From contig NZ_LN614827.1 in NCBI RefSeq assembly GCF_000953135.1, positions 3,360,501 through 3,424,500 on the forward strand: a stretch of DNA of 64,000 bases, read 5' to 3'. A program made the translations under genes and the position numbers. Below the pieces are notes generated by a model. That model had not been told where the DNA came from. It made no database searches and worked only from the letters and a program-made list of their open reading frames with translations. This DNA comes from Legionella fallonii LLAP-10. GTDB lineage: Bacteria; Pseudomonadota; Gammaproteobacteria; Legionellales; Legionellaceae. Below are positions 8,775-17,117 of the stretch, one piece after another; position 1 is the first letter of the stretch, and each line of letters starts with the position of its first letter.

Positions 8775-9689
8775 TCATTCACAATGCTCTAAAGCTTTAT
8801 GAATATCGGCCCATTTAAAGGAAAAACCTGCTTCTAAAAGACGTTTAGGAACCACTCTTTGTCCTCTATTAATAAGGCACTCTCCCATTTCACCAAACAA
8901 TGAACGAATTATAAAAGCAGGGGTTTTTAATAATAATGGTCTGTGGAGGGATTGAGCAAAGGCTTTAGCGAATTCTTTTTGAGTACATGGATTAGGAGAA
9001 GTAATATTCACTGCACCAACCACATTAGGATGTTCCAGTAAAAATCGGTATGCACTCACCAGATCTTCGCTATGCACCCAAGATAATATTTGACGACCAT
9101 CGCCAATAACACTTCCTAATCCACATATAAAACTGGGATATAGTTTACCTAAAAACCCCATTCCTTTTTTTAATACCACACCAAAATGAGTGGTTGTTAC
9201 TGCAAGACCAGCATCTTCGGCTTCTTTTAAAGGTTGTTGCCAGCGAATACCTACCTCACTTAAAAAGTCTTTTGGGTGAGAGTAATCAATTACAGAGTAT
9301 TCATCTAGTACAGTGCTATCGTTGAGCTCCTGAAGTCCGTAAATACCAACTGCATTAGCACAATAAATATGTGGTTTAGCTTTTTGTTGCAGAATCCATT
9401 GTACTAAAGTGCGGGTGGTTTTAGTGCGTGAATTAATAATTTCATCTTTAACTTTAGGACTCCAACGAGCTGCAGCTATATTAACACCACACAAATTAAT
9501 TACCGCATCAAACTGTTTTGCATCTAAAGTATTTAGTTCATCCCAAGATACTGAAATAATTCCATTATGAAAAACTTGACGTAATGAATCTTTATGTCGG
9601 CCTAGAACAGTGAACTGATGTTCGTGATACATACCATGAATCAACTCCTGTCCAATTAGCCCGGATGCTCCTGCAATTAAAATATTCAC
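8775..9689 (-). CDS. TIGR01777-family NAD(P)-dependent epimerase
   Basis: 304 residues; it starts with GTG at 9689 behind a GGGAGAG site. The N-terminus 'ILIAGASGLIGQEL' is the dinucleotide-binding motif of extended short-chain dehydrogenases. 'VINLCGVNIAAARWSPKVK' and the C-terminal 'VVPKRLLEAGFSFKWADI' are signature segments of the TIGR01777 (YfcH/SDR39U1) group. The reaction is not established for this family, though members have been linked to cell division in cyanobacteria and plastids. Full length, cytosolic. Single gene between two repeat-bearing gaps. Confidence 0.85.
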   Translation of the reverse strand: MNILIAGASGLIGQELIHGMYHEHQFTVLGRHKDSLRQVFHNGIISVSWDELNTLDAKQFDAVINLCGVNIAAARWSPKVKDEIINSRTKTTRTLVQWILQQKAKPHIYCANAVGIYGLQELNDSTVLDEYSVIDYSHPKDFLSEVGIRWQQPLKEAEDAGLAVTTTHFGVVLKKGMGFLGKLYPSFICGLGSVIGDGRQILSWVHSEDLVSAYRFLLEHPNVVGAVNITSPNPCTQKEFAKAFAQSLHRPLLLKTPAFIIRSLFGEMGECLINRGQRVVPKRLLEAGFSFKWADIHKALEHCE

Positions 9690-9796
9690 AATAGACTAAC
9701 TCTCCCTGATTAGTTCATAGTACATTACTTCTTAACTTAATAGTGGTAACAGCAGGACTCAACGGCTTGTAACGTCTCAATAACCCCGGAAAAAAG

Positions 9797-9870
9797 GTCA
9801 TCCCGAACGACGTGAGGGATCTCCGAATCCAAGCACGGTGCAATAACTGGGGATCTCCCGTACTTATTAA
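9797..9870 (+). repeat. Dispersed repeat R3, copy 1
   Basis: Contains 'GGTCATCCCGAACG', 'GAGGGATCTCCGAA' and 'GGGGATCTCCCGTAC'. It is the same intergenic family as 22801-22890 and 30504-30590, where 'GGAGATCCTTCGCTG' is present. Non-coding. Confidence 0.5.
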
Positions 9871-9902
9871 GAAGTTACAACAGCTTTTTCTAGGTTAATG
9901 AT

Positions 9903-11822
9903 TTAATTCAAAAAAAGCAACGCAGAGTCATCAATAACGGGTTCATTTTCTTCTGGTAATTCAGTTCCTCGACCAATTTCATATAGCTTTTCTAAGCTCT
10001 TCGTCAAATAACGCACGACGTCCTTATTAGGAGTAGTATAAGGAATAATGTTTGTTTTCCTTCTCATTTCAAATGCAATTTTCTTGCGCAAATTAATTTT
10101 TAAGGTTTGATCAATATCCGGATTGTTCTCTATCGTCGCCATTTCTTTCACGAATTCAGCCTGATACTCTGACTCAAAACGTGCTAAATGTTTTTTCATT
10201 TCATAAGCCTGATCAATCATAGTTGCCGTATCTGATTTAAAAAAAGAGAAAATTTGTGCAAGAAAATTAGAAAGTCTAACCCAAAAGCCATCATGTTCTT
10301 GAATAAATTGATCTAAAATACTGGAAGACTCTCGTGTAACATGAAAATGCCACACTACACCTAACAAAAAATTTGAAATCCGTCTGTATTCATGAAGTGC
10401 GACTTTTACCGCAGCGTTAGCTTTAGCTAACTCAACCAAATTAGCGGTAGTTTCATGAGCTATTAGCTCCTCTAATTCAGTACGCTCATCAGATAATTGA
10501 TAATTTAATTTAGCAATATCTTTGTCTATAACAGAACATTCATGGTTCAAAGTAGCAAGGGTCTCTTGAGCTAAGTCTTTTAATTGACGCTTACAATCTC
10601 TTTCTGCATTAGGTATTTTTGCATCAAGTGTATCCTGCACTGTTTGTGGCGTGTAGGAACGATACACCACACTCAGCAATGAAGTTATTCTTCCCATACC
10701 ATAAAGTACTGGGGAGGAAAGTCCCGAATAGAGATCAGGCACATTAAGCTGCATTACTTTTTCAACTAATTTTTCTCTCTTTATTTTATTAGAGCTTTCT
10801 ACAAGGACATGAAACCAATCCACATGTGAGTTGATTAACTCAATAAAAGAATGCTTGTCACTCTCTTTTTTATCATTTTCTTCGATGAGATGAAGTAAAG
10901 CGCGTATTCTTTCTATTTTTAATCTTATCTCTTCCTTTTTATTTCTTTTAATAATTAAGCGATTAATAGCCTCTTTTACTTCATTTATTTTCTCTTCTAA
11001 TAAAGAAAGAACATACTCTTCAGCCCCCTTCATGTTTATTAATCTTAAGAAATCTTGATTAAAATAATCTTGTATTGTTTTTTTTACCGCAGGCAAATTG
11101 TCCTTTAATTCGCTGACCACTTTTGAAGATTGAGGCAATGAACGGTGTTTGAGGCTTATTTTATTGCTAGTGGAATGTGCATTTACATCTGGTGTTGCAG
11201 TAAAACTACAAGTTATAGGTGTTTCCATTAATTTATTTAACTGCTTTGTTTTAGCCTCTGTCATTCGCCGCAGTAAAGTAATTTCTTTCATGCCTGACTC
11301 TATATCGAGAACCGCACTGACGGCCAATTTTTGGAGCCAATTCAATTCACTAATGCCAAGACTAATAACATTTAATAGGATATAAAGATCGAGATATAAC
11401 GATACCAACAATGGCTTATCGGCCATTGATCCAGGATTTATCGCAAGCAATTGCTTTATGGTATTCACGAAATTATTAAATTTTTGTGATGCATTACTCG
11501 CGGGGTCGTCATAAATTCCTTCAAAGATACGCCCTAGTTCTGTCAGCAATAACCTTTCAGTCTTTGCTGCATCAGGTAATTGCTCTATAGCTTCTTCAAT
11601 TTTAAGCTTGCAATATAATAAAACGCCAAAAGGACGTTGTTCATAAGCATCAAATGCTTTATAGGTTTTTGATTCACAACTAGAAAAATCCATTTTAATA
11701 GTATCTAAATGCTTAACTGAGCGAACATAATCACTAATCAGGAGCGCTGAATTAATATGGCCTTGTTCACCGTCCGCCTTGGTACCACGCCATCTGGCAA
11801 AACGTTCTCTTTTAGTTAGCAT
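9903..11822 (-). CDS. Large coiled-coil protein, probable Dot/Icm effector
   Basis: 639 residues without a family I recognise. Helix-rich and charged throughout, with likely coiled coils around residues 180-320 and 400-460. There is no signal peptide and only a weak hydrophobic patch near residue 510 ('VRLSNFLAQIFSFF'). The C-terminus 'TELPEENEPVIDDSALLFLN' is acidic and ends in hydrophobic residues, as in the E-block secretion signals of Legionella Dot/Icm substrates. It is a single gene; its promoter region overlaps the edge of repeat R1 copy B. Effector status is inferred from size, composition and tail; no catalytic motif is visible. Confidence 0.6.
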   Translation of the reverse strand: MLTKRERFARWRGTKADGEQGHINSALLISDYVRSVKHLDTIKMDFSSCESKTYKAFDAYEQRPFGVLLYCKLKIEEAIEQLPDAAKTERLLLTELGRIFEGIYDDPASNASQKFNNFVNTIKQLLAINPGSMADKPLLVSLYLDLYILLNVISLGISELNWLQKLAVSAVLDIESGMKEITLLRRMTEAKTKQLNKLMETPITCSFTATPDVNAHSTSNKISLKHRSLPQSSKVVSELKDNLPAVKKTIQDYFNQDFLRLINMKGAEEYVLSLLEEKINEVKEAINRLIIKRNKKEEIRLKIERIRALLHLIEENDKKESDKHSFIELINSHVDWFHVLVESSNKIKREKLVEKVMQLNVPDLYSGLSSPVLYGMGRITSLLSVVYRSYTPQTVQDTLDAKIPNAERDCKRQLKDLAQETLATLNHECSVIDKDIAKLNYQLSDERTELEELIAHETTANLVELAKANAAVKVALHEYRRISNFLLGVVWHFHVTRESSSILDQFIQEHDGFWVRLSNFLAQIFSFFKSDTATMIDQAYEMKKHLARFESEYQAEFVKEMATIENNPDIDQTLKINLRKKIAFEMRRKTNIIPYTTPNKDVVRYLTKSLEKLYEIGRGTELPEENEPVIDDSALLFLN

Positions 11823-11937
11823 AAAAATCCTTGATTCACAAAGTACTTAATGGGATTTCCCAATCTAATAAAATAGCGCCACTTCATTTTTTAATACATA
11901 CATTAAGTAAAAATTATTTACTTTTATTGCCCGACAT

Positions 11938-12008
11938 TAGACTTCTTTTGAAGCCCGCCGTATCGATGAAGCAATTCACGGAAACAACAGAGTCTCAAAA
12001 GAGGTCTA
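11938..12008 (+). repeat. Dispersed repeat R1, short copy B
   Basis: A 71-bp element with inverted ends TAGACTTCTTTTGA and TCAAAAGAGGTCTA (13 of 14 paired) around the R1 core 'CGTATCGATGAAGCAATTCAC'. It looks like an internally deleted R1 copy and shows both termini most clearly. Confidence 0.7.
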
Positions 12009-12105
12009 GTGTGGTATACGACATTCACCTGAGTGAAATATCACGTGATTTCCCACAGTACAGTGATTTTCAGATAAGTGCTTTGGCAAGGAGGTTTTGT
12101 CGGGT

Positions 12106-12275
12106 AATTGGTTGTCCAATGGCGCTACCTTAAGTTTTTGTAGCCTGGATGAGCGCAGCGTAATCCGGGATTTCAGTGCACTGAGCTAGGGTATTCCCGT
12201 ATTATGCTGCACTAATACGGGCTACGATTTTTTCTTCCTTTTATTAAGGTAGTGCCATTGGGCAATTGGTTGTCC
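12106..12275. repeat. MITE-like element R6 with inverted ends and flanking 12-bp direct repeat
   Basis: Inverted ends of about 22 bp (20 matching) lie at 12112-12133 and 12244-12265, reading CAATGGCGCTACCTTAA inward. A 12-bp direct repeat AATTGGTTGTCC is found at 12106-12117 and 12264-12275. The interior holds a GTAGCCTGGATGAGCG segment and a CCCGTATTA/TAATACGGG hairpin (12196-12221), which also occurs at 49692-49717. There is no open frame. Confidence 0.6.
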
Positions 12276-12444
12276 GACCTACTGACTGAGGAGGATGGGG
12301 TGCGAAAAGAGGCGGCGCACCACTGCCATTAAGTTAAGATATTTCGAATCCCGCGGCCTCGACCGCGGGATCCATGATGTGTCGCTGCAGGAAAAGGGCT
12401 TTGCTAGCTCATGGCTCGGCTATGGATACCGATGTTTAGACCAA
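12276..12444. repeat. Repeat remnant with CCCGCGG hairpin
   Basis: Around 12349-12373 the words GAATCCCGCGG and CCGCGGGATCC form a hairpin. This is a common intergenic palindrome type, and a diverged form (ACCGTGG...CCACGGT) occurs at 57437-57468 and 57570-57600. The 63-codon frame running through it is not supported as a gene. Together with R1 copy B and R6 it fills the 620-bp gap 11823-12444. Confidence 0.4.
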
Positions 12445-12486
12445 TCACCGCAAGTGCATTACAAACTCATACTCTTTAGTTTGTAA

Positions 12487-13419
12487 ATTATTGCCACTAC
12501 ACACTGGACTAGCCCATTTATCAGCACAAGGCTTATCTCGGGTTAAAGACCACAACGATAATCCGCCTAATTGATTTTTTTCAGCAAATTGCTTTAATTG
12601 ATCGGCATTGTTTAAAGTAAACTGTTCTACGTTCACATCATTAACGCCAATCATGGGGGTCACTTCGACCAATTTCCATAGGTCTAGAGGTTTTTTATCA
12701 GGATAAATTTCTTGTAAGAACTGTTGCAAATTCGTTGCTGCCTGAATTGCATACTCTCCCATATCACCAGTGTAGGCTGGACCATAATCCATAGCCATAA
12801 TATTTACATTAAAATTCAGCCCAGCCTTACTCGCATTCGTCACAACTTCTTTCCCGTCCCAAGTTAAGCCTTCAGGCATCACAGGAAGAGTAAAGCTTAG
12901 TTTAATTTTTTTATTTTGTTGTTGCACTACCTGCAATGCTTGAATTAATTTAGGAACATTGGCTGTGCCATTTTCAATATCAAAATCCAAAGTATCGGCA
13001 TGATAAATATCAATAACCTTATTAAAGGTATCTACTAACTGGTTAACATCGCAATAATGAGAAATATCATTATTACTTGCCCCACCAAAGGATACTGTAA
13101 GTTGTACACCATTCTTTGCTAATAAATCAGTCTGCCGTTTTCCCCACTGCCTTGCGATGCTGTAGTTTTCTTGTCCACCCCAAGCTGGCTGGCAATTACC
13201 ACTATCAGTAATAAACGCTAAATGATAGGATTTTATTTCTTGGGTCTGAGCAGGAGTAACCAGATCCATAGGCTCCATATCTTGAGTTTGCGGATCCCAA
13301 TGAGTACTGAGTGTCAGATCAACATAAGGACTAAATAGAGTCGTCGGCAAAGTACTTGCTGCTACATTACTGGATAAAAGTAAGCCGTTAAAAATGGACA
13401 ATATCTTGAAACACTTCAT
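12487..13419 (-). CDS. Exported chitinase-like glycoside hydrolase, family 18 (3' end at 12445)
   Basis: The frame runs from 13419 to the stop at 12445; the last 14 codons (12445-12486) also belong to it. The start at 13419 gives a signal peptide (MKCFKILSIFNGLLLSSNVAAS); a longer frame to 13479 does not. The catalytic motif DxxDxDxE appears as 'DTLDFDIEN', with 'LTVSFGGASN' upstream as the second GH18 signature. 'NIMAMDYGPAY' and 'GGLSLWSLTRD' match the later barrel strands. The enzyme should hydrolyse beta-1,4-GlcNAc polymers by a retaining mechanism outside the cytosol, possibly after type II secretion. About 325 residues: catalytic domain only, no binding module. Single gene. Confidence 0.85.
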
Positions 13420-13632
13420 AAGGTGGTTCCCTTGGCTACAAAAGGAGTATATTTTTACATCATATGAGAAAATAATCAACCATCATGTATCAATATTGTC
13501 AATTATGTTGAAAAATAATGGAGCCAAAGAGAATCCATAACGATAAAACCACTCATCCTGATGATGATTTTAAATTACGCTAAATGGGCGAAAATCTACT
13601 ATTATCATTTTATATCACCTTGGGAAATAATC

Positions 13633-14820
13633 ATGGCCTTTAAAAAAGATATTTGTATTTTTGCTCTGCTAGGATTGGTCTTGGGCATTGTTCTTGATCA
13701 GTTAGTACGTCATCAAAATACCGTATTATTTTATTATTCGCTTATTGGTCTTTTCTGCTATTTATACGCACTTAGTTATAATGAAGAAAATAGAGTACGC
13801 TTAATAGGTTCCAGCTTTATTGCTGCACTATTTTTATCCTTGCCAATTCTAGGAGTAAATAACTTTCACTCCCTCTCTGACTCTATTCGCTGGTTAACTT
13901 TTTTAGCAGCATTTCCACTATTTGTTTATATAGGACACTGCTTTCATTATGCCTATCATCATGACAATACGTGGCAAGTGAGCTACAGCACTTTGTTTGC
14001 AGCGGTGTGGAATACTGTTCTCTTATTAGTAGTAGCCAGTATTTTTTCAGCAATAGCACATCTTCTTATTATGCTCGCTGCATTTATTTTTAAAACCATA
14101 GGTAATCTTTATCTATGGAATTTATATTTTGATAACATTCATTTTCGTTTAATTTGCGGAATTACTCTGTTTTTTATAGGTATAGGAGTTGGCCAACAAA
14201 ATCTTGAGCTTATCTACAATCTGCGTTTTTTACTGCTCAAAATGATGTACTTCCTTTTCCCTTTTTTAGCGCTAATTAGCTGCATTTACTTTATTCTCTT
14301 CTTAGTACACTCATTCTCTAACCAACCCGATTACATTAATCCACTAATAGTATTATTGCCTTTAACCATCTTAGGAGTTTTATTTTTTAATGCTTATTTT
14401 CAGGATGGAACTACTGATAAAGAAACACCTACTTGGCTCAATAACTCCTTTCGCGTGTATCGCATTGTTTTATTACTGCTGACTGTATTATTAATTTATA
14501 AAATAATGAAAGAAACATCATTGAATATTAATATTATTATTTGCTTACTGCTGCTCCTTTTGTTTAGTTTCACGTATGCGCTCACCGCCTTGTTACCAGA
14601 AAATAAGGAAGTTAGCTGGATTCGCATAGGCAATATCGGGGCGTCCTTATTTTTTGTTATCTCCCTCTTTCTGCTTAATTTCCCTTATCTATCAACAAAC
14701 TCTAACTCAACATTCCGGATTGATAAATCGCTCCATTTCGAAACTAATGCCAATACAAATACCGGCACTAATGCCCCACGCCCTGCTGTTTTAAAAGCAT
14801 ATCCACCGGCTAATCCCTAA
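13633..14820 (+). CDS. Polytopic membrane protein, DUF4153-like
   Basis: About 395 residues with ten or more predicted membrane helices spread over the protein and a short, polar Asn/Thr-rich C-terminal tail ('ANTNTGTNAPRPA'). The pattern resembles DUF4153, a membrane family of unknown function. I use the ATG at 13633, where GGGAAA lies upstream and the protein begins MAFKKDICIFALLG. An ATG at 13561 would add 24 residues but lacks a ribosome binding site. Single gene; a small hairpin at 14843-14862 follows the stop. Function unknown. Confidence 0.6.
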   Translation: MAFKKDICIFALLGLVLGIVLDQLVRHQNTVLFYYSLIGLFCYLYALSYNEENRVRLIGSSFIAALFLSLPILGVNNFHSLSDSIRWLTFLAAFPLFVYIGHCFHYAYHHDNTWQVSYSTLFAAVWNTVLLLVVASIFSAIAHLLIMLAAFIFKTIGNLYLWNLYFDNIHFRLICGITLFFIGIGVGQQNLELIYNLRFLLLKMMYFLFPFLALISCIYFILFLVHSFSNQPDYINPLIVLLPLTILGVLFFNAYFQDGTTDKETPTWLNNSFRVYRIVLLLLTVLLIYKIMKETSLNINIIICLLLLLLFSFTYALTALLPENKEVSWIRIGNIGASLFFVISLFLLNFPYLSTNSNSTFRIDKSLHFETNANTNTGTNAPRPAVLKAYPPANP

Positions 14821-14862
14821 GTATAAAAAAAAACTATAGCCGCCATAGGAGCTCCCTTATGG

Positions 14863-14881
14863 TTGAATGATTCTCATTTAC
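14863..14881 (+). promoter_or_regulatory. Candidate Fur box
   Basis: The 13-mer AATGATTCTCATT (14866-14878) is a perfect AATGA/TCATT dyad and is close to the Fur consensus. It lies 40 bp upstream of a 29-codon ORF with a good ribosome binding site. This was seen by eye only. Confidence 0.45.
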
Positions 14882-14920
14882 TTAAACTCTCTAGGTCATT
14901 AAAACAAAAGGGAGAAGAAG

Positions 14921-15010
14921 ATGAAAAAATTACTTATAGAAAAAATTATGCATGCCAAACTAGCTAAGGGAATTGTTCATTGCAAATGTTGTCGCGGCAG
15001 ACATAGTTAA
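14921..15010 (+). CDS. Possible small Cys/His protein (29 aa) behind a Fur box
   Basis: The frame begins at ATG 14921 behind GGGAGAAG (spacing about 4) and ends at TAA 15008-15010. The product begins MKKLLIEKIMHAKLAKG and ends IVHCKCCRGRHS. The N-terminal half is basic and amphipathic; the C-terminal third has three Cys and two His, which could bind a metal. A Fur-like dyad lies just upstream, so expression under iron limitation is a reasonable guess. I know of no family for it. It overlaps the 3' part of a decayed LysR frame on the other strand. The start signal and the upstream dyad are the whole case for calling it. Confidence 0.4.
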   Translation: MKKLLIEKIMHAKLAKGIVHCKCCRGRHS

Positions 15011-15269
15011 TTTGTTTCTCCGGACTGTCTATTAGGCTAAAGATTGACTTAACTGAATAACAGTCCGCCTCGTTGGCTACCATTTTATGAGAGAACACGT
15101 ATGGCAAAGTTACCCGCATTAAATACGGTGTCCCTATAAATGTTTCTAAACGTTTTATTGCCTGACTTAATGAAGGCTGACTGATGCCTAATCGTTCTGA
15201 AGCGCGTGAAAAATTTAAGGTATGACAAACCTCATTGAAATAATAGAGTTCAGTTGGTGATGCAAGCAT
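14964..15269 (-). pseudogene. LysR-family regulator remnant
   Basis: Residues 1-47 match the winged helix-turn-helix of LysR regulators: 'ELYYFNEVCHTLNFSRASERLGISQPSLSQAIKRLETFIGTP'. The following 54 residues do not resemble a LysR linker or effector domain, and the frame stops at 101 residues where about 300 are expected. No continuation is seen downstream. GAGGGA lies before the ATG, so the fragment could still be translated, but a truncated or decayed regulator is the best reading. Confidence 0.7.
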
Positions 15270-15350
15270 ACTTTGTCCCTCATGAAATCTCTTACGTCAT
15301 TATTAGCTACAGAACCGATTGATAGCTTAAGGATCATTGGAACGCTAAAC

Positions 15351-16481
15351 TTACTCAGTTTTTGCTTTATATTGCTCCACATATTTTTGACCGAGTGTTT
15401 TACCCTTGGTAATGTCATCAACACTCATGTTTTTCTCAAGTTCACTCAGATTATTGCTTGCTTTATCAAAACCATGACTCTTCGCGGCAAAAAACCAGGC
15501 ATAAGACTCAACTGGACTCACATTTACCCCGATTCCATCTCGATAATAGACGCCTAATTGATTCTGCGCTTTACTATAGCCTTGTTCTGCTGACTTGCGT
15601 ATCCACATGACAGACTGCTCCAAGTTTTTACCAACCCCATCACCATAGAAGTACATATCTCCTATGTTGTATTGAGCAGTAGGATTACCTAAATCGGCGC
15701 TTTTTTGATACCAATAGGCTGCTTTCTGTAGATCTGTTTTACCTAACTTCCCTGAATCATATAAATACCCTAACTCCACTTGCGCCTTGGCATGTCCCTG
15801 CTCTGCAGCTTTTTCAAAATATTGTGACGCTTTATTGACGTCTGCAGTCACTCCTTCGCCCTGCTCGTACATAAGACCAAGATTATATTGCGCACTAGCA
15901 TTACCTAGCTCAGCACCTTTGGTATACCATTCTACAGCCACCGCCGGATCTTTTTTCACGCCAACTCCATTATCATAATCATAGCCAATAGCTAATGCGG
16001 CATTGGAGTTGCCTTGAGCTGCTGCTTTCTTATACCAAATCAAAGCTGTTTCACTATTTTGCGGGATTCCAGTACCTGTATCATACATGTAACCTAGACC
16101 ATACTCTCCATCAGGATTATTTTGATTGGCTGCTTTTTGATACCAGGAAAAGGCTTTGTTATACCCTTCAGGCGTTTTAAGATACCAATAAAATGCGGCT
16201 AACAGTACTTGAGCATCAACATTTCCTTTATTAGCGGCAGCAAGTAATAACTGTTCCGTTTTTTCTGCACTATAGGCCACGCCTTGCGCGTTATAATACA
16301 TTTTACCTAATAAATATTGCGCCTTGGCATCACCTTTATCAGCCTCAGGAGAAAGGAGAATAAATGCTTTTTCATAATGTTTCTGATTATAGGCCTCTTC
16401 TCCCTCCTGGGTGGTAGCAAAGGATGAAGTACTTACTAGGGTAACTAAAGAAAGCGATACAATGTATTGTTTCATGTTCAT
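15351..16481 (-). CDS. Exported Sel1-repeat (SEL1-like TPR) protein
   Basis: About 376 residues. A signal peptide (MNMKQYIVSLSLVTLVSTSSFA) is followed by roughly nine Sel1-like repeats of 36 residues, for example 'AKAQVELGYLYDSGKL' and 'PTAQYNIGDMYFYGDGV'. I chose the ATG at 16481 because AAGGTG lies just upstream; another in-frame ATG is three codons before. Sel1 proteins are protein-binding solenoids, and in Legionella members such as LpnE and EnhC affect host entry and cell-wall handling. The partner of this one is unknown. Exported to the periplasm or beyond. Single minus-strand gene. Confidence 0.85.
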   Translation of the reverse strand: MNMKQYIVSLSLVTLVSTSSFATTQEGEEAYNQKHYEKAFILLSPEADKGDAKAQYLLGKMYYNAQGVAYSAEKTEQLLLAAANKGNVDAQVLLAAFYWYLKTPEGYNKAFSWYQKAANQNNPDGEYGLGYMYDTGTGIPQNSETALIWYKKAAAQGNSNAALAIGYDYDNGVGVKKDPAVAVEWYTKGAELGNASAQYNLGLMYEQGEGVTADVNKASQYFEKAAEQGHAKAQVELGYLYDSGKLGKTDLQKAAYWYQKSADLGNPTAQYNIGDMYFYGDGVGKNLEQSVMWIRKSAEQGYSKAQNQLGVYYRDGIGVNVSPVESYAWFFAAKSHGFDKASNNLSELEKNMSVDDITKGKTLGQKYVEQYKAKTE

Positions 16482-16719
16482 AATAAGCACCTTATAGATG
16501 GAGTTATTTGTTTTAAAGTATATTACAAGTTTATAAATTTTTTCATAAATATCTGTTTTTACATTAAATAAAGAAATAAAAATTTATTTCTTAAAATAAC
16601 ACAAATAGACGAACCGATGGAATATTGTATTTCGAAGTAATAGGAAGATTGCTGCTACGTAGTCCAGCCCAACAAAATAAGTTGGCCGATAATCGTTCAT
16701 GTAATAAAGTCATTATAAC

Positions 16720-16947
16720 TTATAAGGTATTGGATAGCGATTTTTCTAATCGCTTGTCAGATGTCTGTTGACGGCTTTTTATAGAAGAGTTTCCAAGATA
16801 ATCATTAAAAAAACTGAGCTGATTGGCACTAAAATTATATGTCATCTGTCCCAAAGTATAGATACCGCCCCCTATTGCAGTAGAAGCTAATACTACACCT
16901 GTATCCTTCAGAACCTCCTTAGCAGGCTTATAAAAAAAACGAAACAT
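16720..16947 (-). CDS. Small hypothetical protein downstream of the mitochondrial-carrier-like gene
   Basis: 75 residues from the ATG at 16947, which has AAGGA 7 nt upstream; an upstream in-frame ATG at 17031 has no such site. The product begins MFRFFYKPAKEVLKDTG and contains one possible membrane or amphipathic segment ('VVLASTAIGGGIYTLGQMTY'), then a polar tail rich in Ser, Lys and Gln. No family recognised. It lies 170 bp downstream of the carrier-like gene on the same strand. The gap is too long to claim one operon, but a shared origin is possible because both are effector-like in composition. Confidence 0.45.
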   Translation of the reverse strand: MFRFFYKPAKEVLKDTGVVLASTAIGGGIYTLGQMTYNFSANQLSFFNDYLGNSSIKSRQQTSDKRLEKSLSNTL

Positions 16948-17117
16948 CACGAGGTCCTTAAATAAATTTAGACACATCAACCGCTGCACGGCATCCAGAT
17001 AACAGCGGCGATTGTACATTAATTGACACAAAAAAACACCTTCTTATGATGCTACACAGTAACGTCCCTTCTTCTCCTGGAACAAAAAACTCTAAGTCAT
17101 AAAAAGAGATGAGTCGT

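Noticed and set aside
11831..12133. 100-codon plus-strand open frame
   Set aside because: It runs through repeat R1 copy B and into R6, so its protein is repeat translation.
12295..12486. 63-codon plus-strand open frame
   Set aside because: It spans a CCCGCGG palindrome and the 3' end of the chitinase gene on the other strand.
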